From assembly GCA_003230795.1 (NCBI GenBank), contig QIGM01000438.1, positions 1 through 6,941 of the forward strand: 6,941 bases of DNA, written 5' to 3'. A model generated the notes under the pieces. The model did not search any database. It was not told the origin of the DNA and worked only from the letters and a program-made list of their open reading frames with translations. Positions 5,284-6,941 of the stretch are shown one piece after another; the stretch's first letter is position 1; the number at the start of each line of letters is the position of its first letter. Both the position numbers and the translations under genes were made by a program. This stretch comes from a bacterium. Its GTDB lineage: Bacteria; Bdellovibrionota_C; UBA2361; SZUA-149.

Positions 5284-6941
5284 CTATTCTCTGCCGAAAA
5301 GCGAAACGGCATTTGCCTGAGCGAACTTATGAGTGCCAAGTTCGCGCGCCTGTTTGTAAGAGGTAAGCGCACGACGCTCTTCATCGGAGGTTGTGCTTCT
5401 ACTGAGCATTCGCTCGACTCGATTGTCTAAATCCTCAAGAACATCAGCACTTCGACTCTGACCGGAGAGGGTTACTAACTTACGAGCATTCACCACATTT
5501 CCGGCAGCAATCGACTTGCTGACTATGTAATCAAGAGTCGCCTCTGAGCTAAGTAACTTTCTTAGCGGCTCTTTAAGACGACCGCGAGCATAGGCATCGC
5601 TTGATTCACACACCGCCGCAGCGTCGACTGCGAGAGAGTAAGCGAGAATCTTACGTAGCTCTGCCCCACTCATTGCTGTGGGAAAGGAGGAGCCATACTT
5701 TTCGTAGGGGGACTCAGCGGCCTCAACTATCTCTTCAGCACTAAAGCCATGACGAGCAACCGCAAGGGCATAGACACTCTGCATCAACTGCTCTCGACTA
5801 AGCACTCCTTCCACCTTGTGGGTGTTGTTCAACACTGTGGCCAAATCCCGATGTGCGCAGTGCATCACAATTCTTTTCGCGACGTCCGGGTATTGCTCTG
5901 CAAGCTCTAGCGCGTTTTTTACGAGGGAGTTTTGAGATCGGTAGATAGATTTGGGGGCTAATTTATCTTTATCCAATGCGAGTTTTAGTAGAGCCCGGAC
6001 AGCACGTCCGTCGGTGACACCGAGTTCTTTAAGATGCAGGACGACATCGGGCTGGCGCGTGACAACGAGGCGAAGGGTTTTGTATAGCTCGACCTGATCC
6101 TTTATTCCGACATGCTCGATGACTGAAACAGCATCAATTTTGCTCTTCTCATCGAGGCTGGTAAGAAGCTTGTTAACAACGGCAACACGTCTTTTCTCAT
6201 CGAGAAGCGGATGGGTATCTGAATTTTCTGCTCCAGCATCTAGTCCGAGAGTCCCAAGATTCCGAATGAGTTGATCGGGTGCAAGTTCCGCGGTTAGCAG
6301 CGCTAGTTCGTAGATTTCGTTCGGACTCCATGAGGAGGTATCAGGCAGCAAGTTACTTGAGGAGTAAATAATCATTTCGCTTCTATCTACCGAGAGTAAC
6401 TCTCGAGTCGCATCAAGAAGAAGTTTTTTGTCGCTGAGACCTACGGATTCATAGAACCCTGACTCTGCCATGTCATTTACCAGTCGTTGAAAATCCTCCT
6501 TCTTTTCTGAAGTACTTACTTGCTCAAGGCACTCATGCAGCACTGTTCGTATTGACCGTTGTTCCTTAAATCCCATTAGCTTCACGCCTGTTAGCGCTAA
6601 ACTAGGATTCTTCTGAAGGATTGCGCGAATGACTTCAGTTTTCTGAGCCTCGGAGAGCTGCTCGAGAATAGGGGAGGCTGCTCCACCTATTTCGAAGCTG
6701 TACGCATCTGGAAACCCGTTTAAGAAGGCATTGGGATTGAGCTTTATCGCGGTCTCCGCGAGCGATGCGACGTGGCGAGGGTCTGAAATTTTGTAGGCCG
6801 GATAGCTAAACCTATCGAGAAAATCGCGAGGGTCCTGCTCCAGGCCTGCCTTTGCCACTTTAAATCTATTTTCCTCGCTCAGCCGAAAACTCTTTACTGT
6901 GTGGGAAGTTCGCTCTGGATTACGTTTTGCAACTTCTATCG
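5284..6941 (-). CDS. Large helical-repeat (alpha-solenoid-like) protein, 5' end outside window
   Basis: The frame stays open to the window edge: 27 codons lie upstream of the GTG at 6858, so that GTG is probably internal and at least 551 residues of a longer protein are present. The C-terminus is complete (TAG at 5284-5286). The sequence is almost entirely helical and shows irregular units of about 30-44 residues. Each has a short hydrophobic-acidic opener, a helix, then an NP or DP turn: LSEENRFKVAK...DPRDFL, ISDPRHVASLAE...NPNAFL, LSEAQKTEVIRA...NPSLAL, and later GIKDQVELYK...QPDVVL. This is the pattern of an alpha-solenoid built for protein-protein contacts. I see no catalytic motif, signal peptide or membrane span in the visible part. 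Similar loose helical repeats are known from large proteins of some host-associated bacteria, but I cannot name the family. The last 40 residues are basic and polar with no recognisable sorting signal. Confidence 0.75.
   Translation of the reverse strand, partial: IEVAKRNPERTSHTVKSFRLSEENRFKVAKAGLEQDPRDFLDRFSYPAYKISDPRHVASLAETAIKLNPNAFLNGFPDAYSFEIGGAASPILEQLSEAQKTEVIRAILQKNPSLALTGVKLMGFKEQRSIRTVLHECLEQVSTSEKKEDFQRLVNDMAESGFYESVGLSDKKLLLDATRELLSVDRSEMIIYSSSNLLPDTSSWSPNEIYELALLTAELAPDQLIRNLGTLGLDAGAENSDTHPLLDEKRRVAVVNKLLTSLDEKSKIDAVSVIEHVGIKDQVELYKTLRLVVTRQPDVVLHLKELGVTDGRAVRALLKLALDKDKLAPKSIYRSQNSLVKNALELAEQYPDVAKRIVMHCAHRDLATVLNNTHKVEGVLSREQLMQSVYALAVARHGFSAEEIVEAAESPYEKYGSSFPTAMSGAELRKILAYSLAVDAAAVCESSDAYARGRLKEPLRKLLSSEATLDYIVSKSIAAGNVVNARKLVTLSGQSRSADVLEDLDNRVERMLSRSTTSDEERRALTSYKQARELGTHKFAQANAVSLFGRE

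Noticed and set aside
5079..5366. 95-codon forward ORF crossing the gap and the end of the repeat gene
   Set aside because: No ribosome site or recognisable motif, and it overlaps the C-terminal coding region of the reverse gene; the shorter 5041-5238 frame is no better.

Overview
The window looks like chromosomal DNA from a Gram-negative bacterium. It encodes a secreted thioredoxin-fold protein, a small lipoprotein with a clear lipobox, an Hsp33 chaperone and an integral-membrane fatty acid desaturase. Base composition appears balanced by eye. Six of the seven credible genes end in TAG, normally the rarest bacterial stop. I cannot place the organism. Large helical-repeat proteins like the one at the right edge occur in several host-associated and predatory bacterial lineages, but that is only a hint.

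Left part (1-1707): a forward gene (64-720) for an exported peroxiredoxin-like protein meets a reverse two-gene unit end to end, 40 bp apart. The reverse unit reads lipoprotein (1707-1540), then 8 bp, then hslO/Hsp33 (1531-761). The lipoprotein gene is very short and easily missed. The Hsp33 keeps all four zinc cysteines at the classical spacing but has a shortened linker.

Middle (1708-4935): a divergent intergenic region with an 8-bp inverted repeat precedes three forward genes. These are a TPR-containing SAM-dependent methyltransferase (1866-2705, TTG start), an unrecognised 284-residue protein (2810-3664) and a three-histidine-box desaturase (3811-4935). A 30-codon ORF sits between the first two, in frame with the unrecognised gene and separated from it by one TAG. 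A plausible Rho-independent terminator follows the desaturase.

Right part (4936-6941): a gap of about 350 bp holds the terminator and a doubtful reverse ORF. That ORF carries a DAMG motif faintly recalling ISAs1-type transposases, and it continues in frame past the TAG of the next gene. The rest is a reverse helical-repeat protein that runs off the window edge.

The only functional theme I can argue for is stress and envelope: a redox protein and a redox-regulated chaperone side by side, plus a lipid desaturase. No CRISPR array, RNA gene, complete mobile element or recognisable defence cassette was seen.
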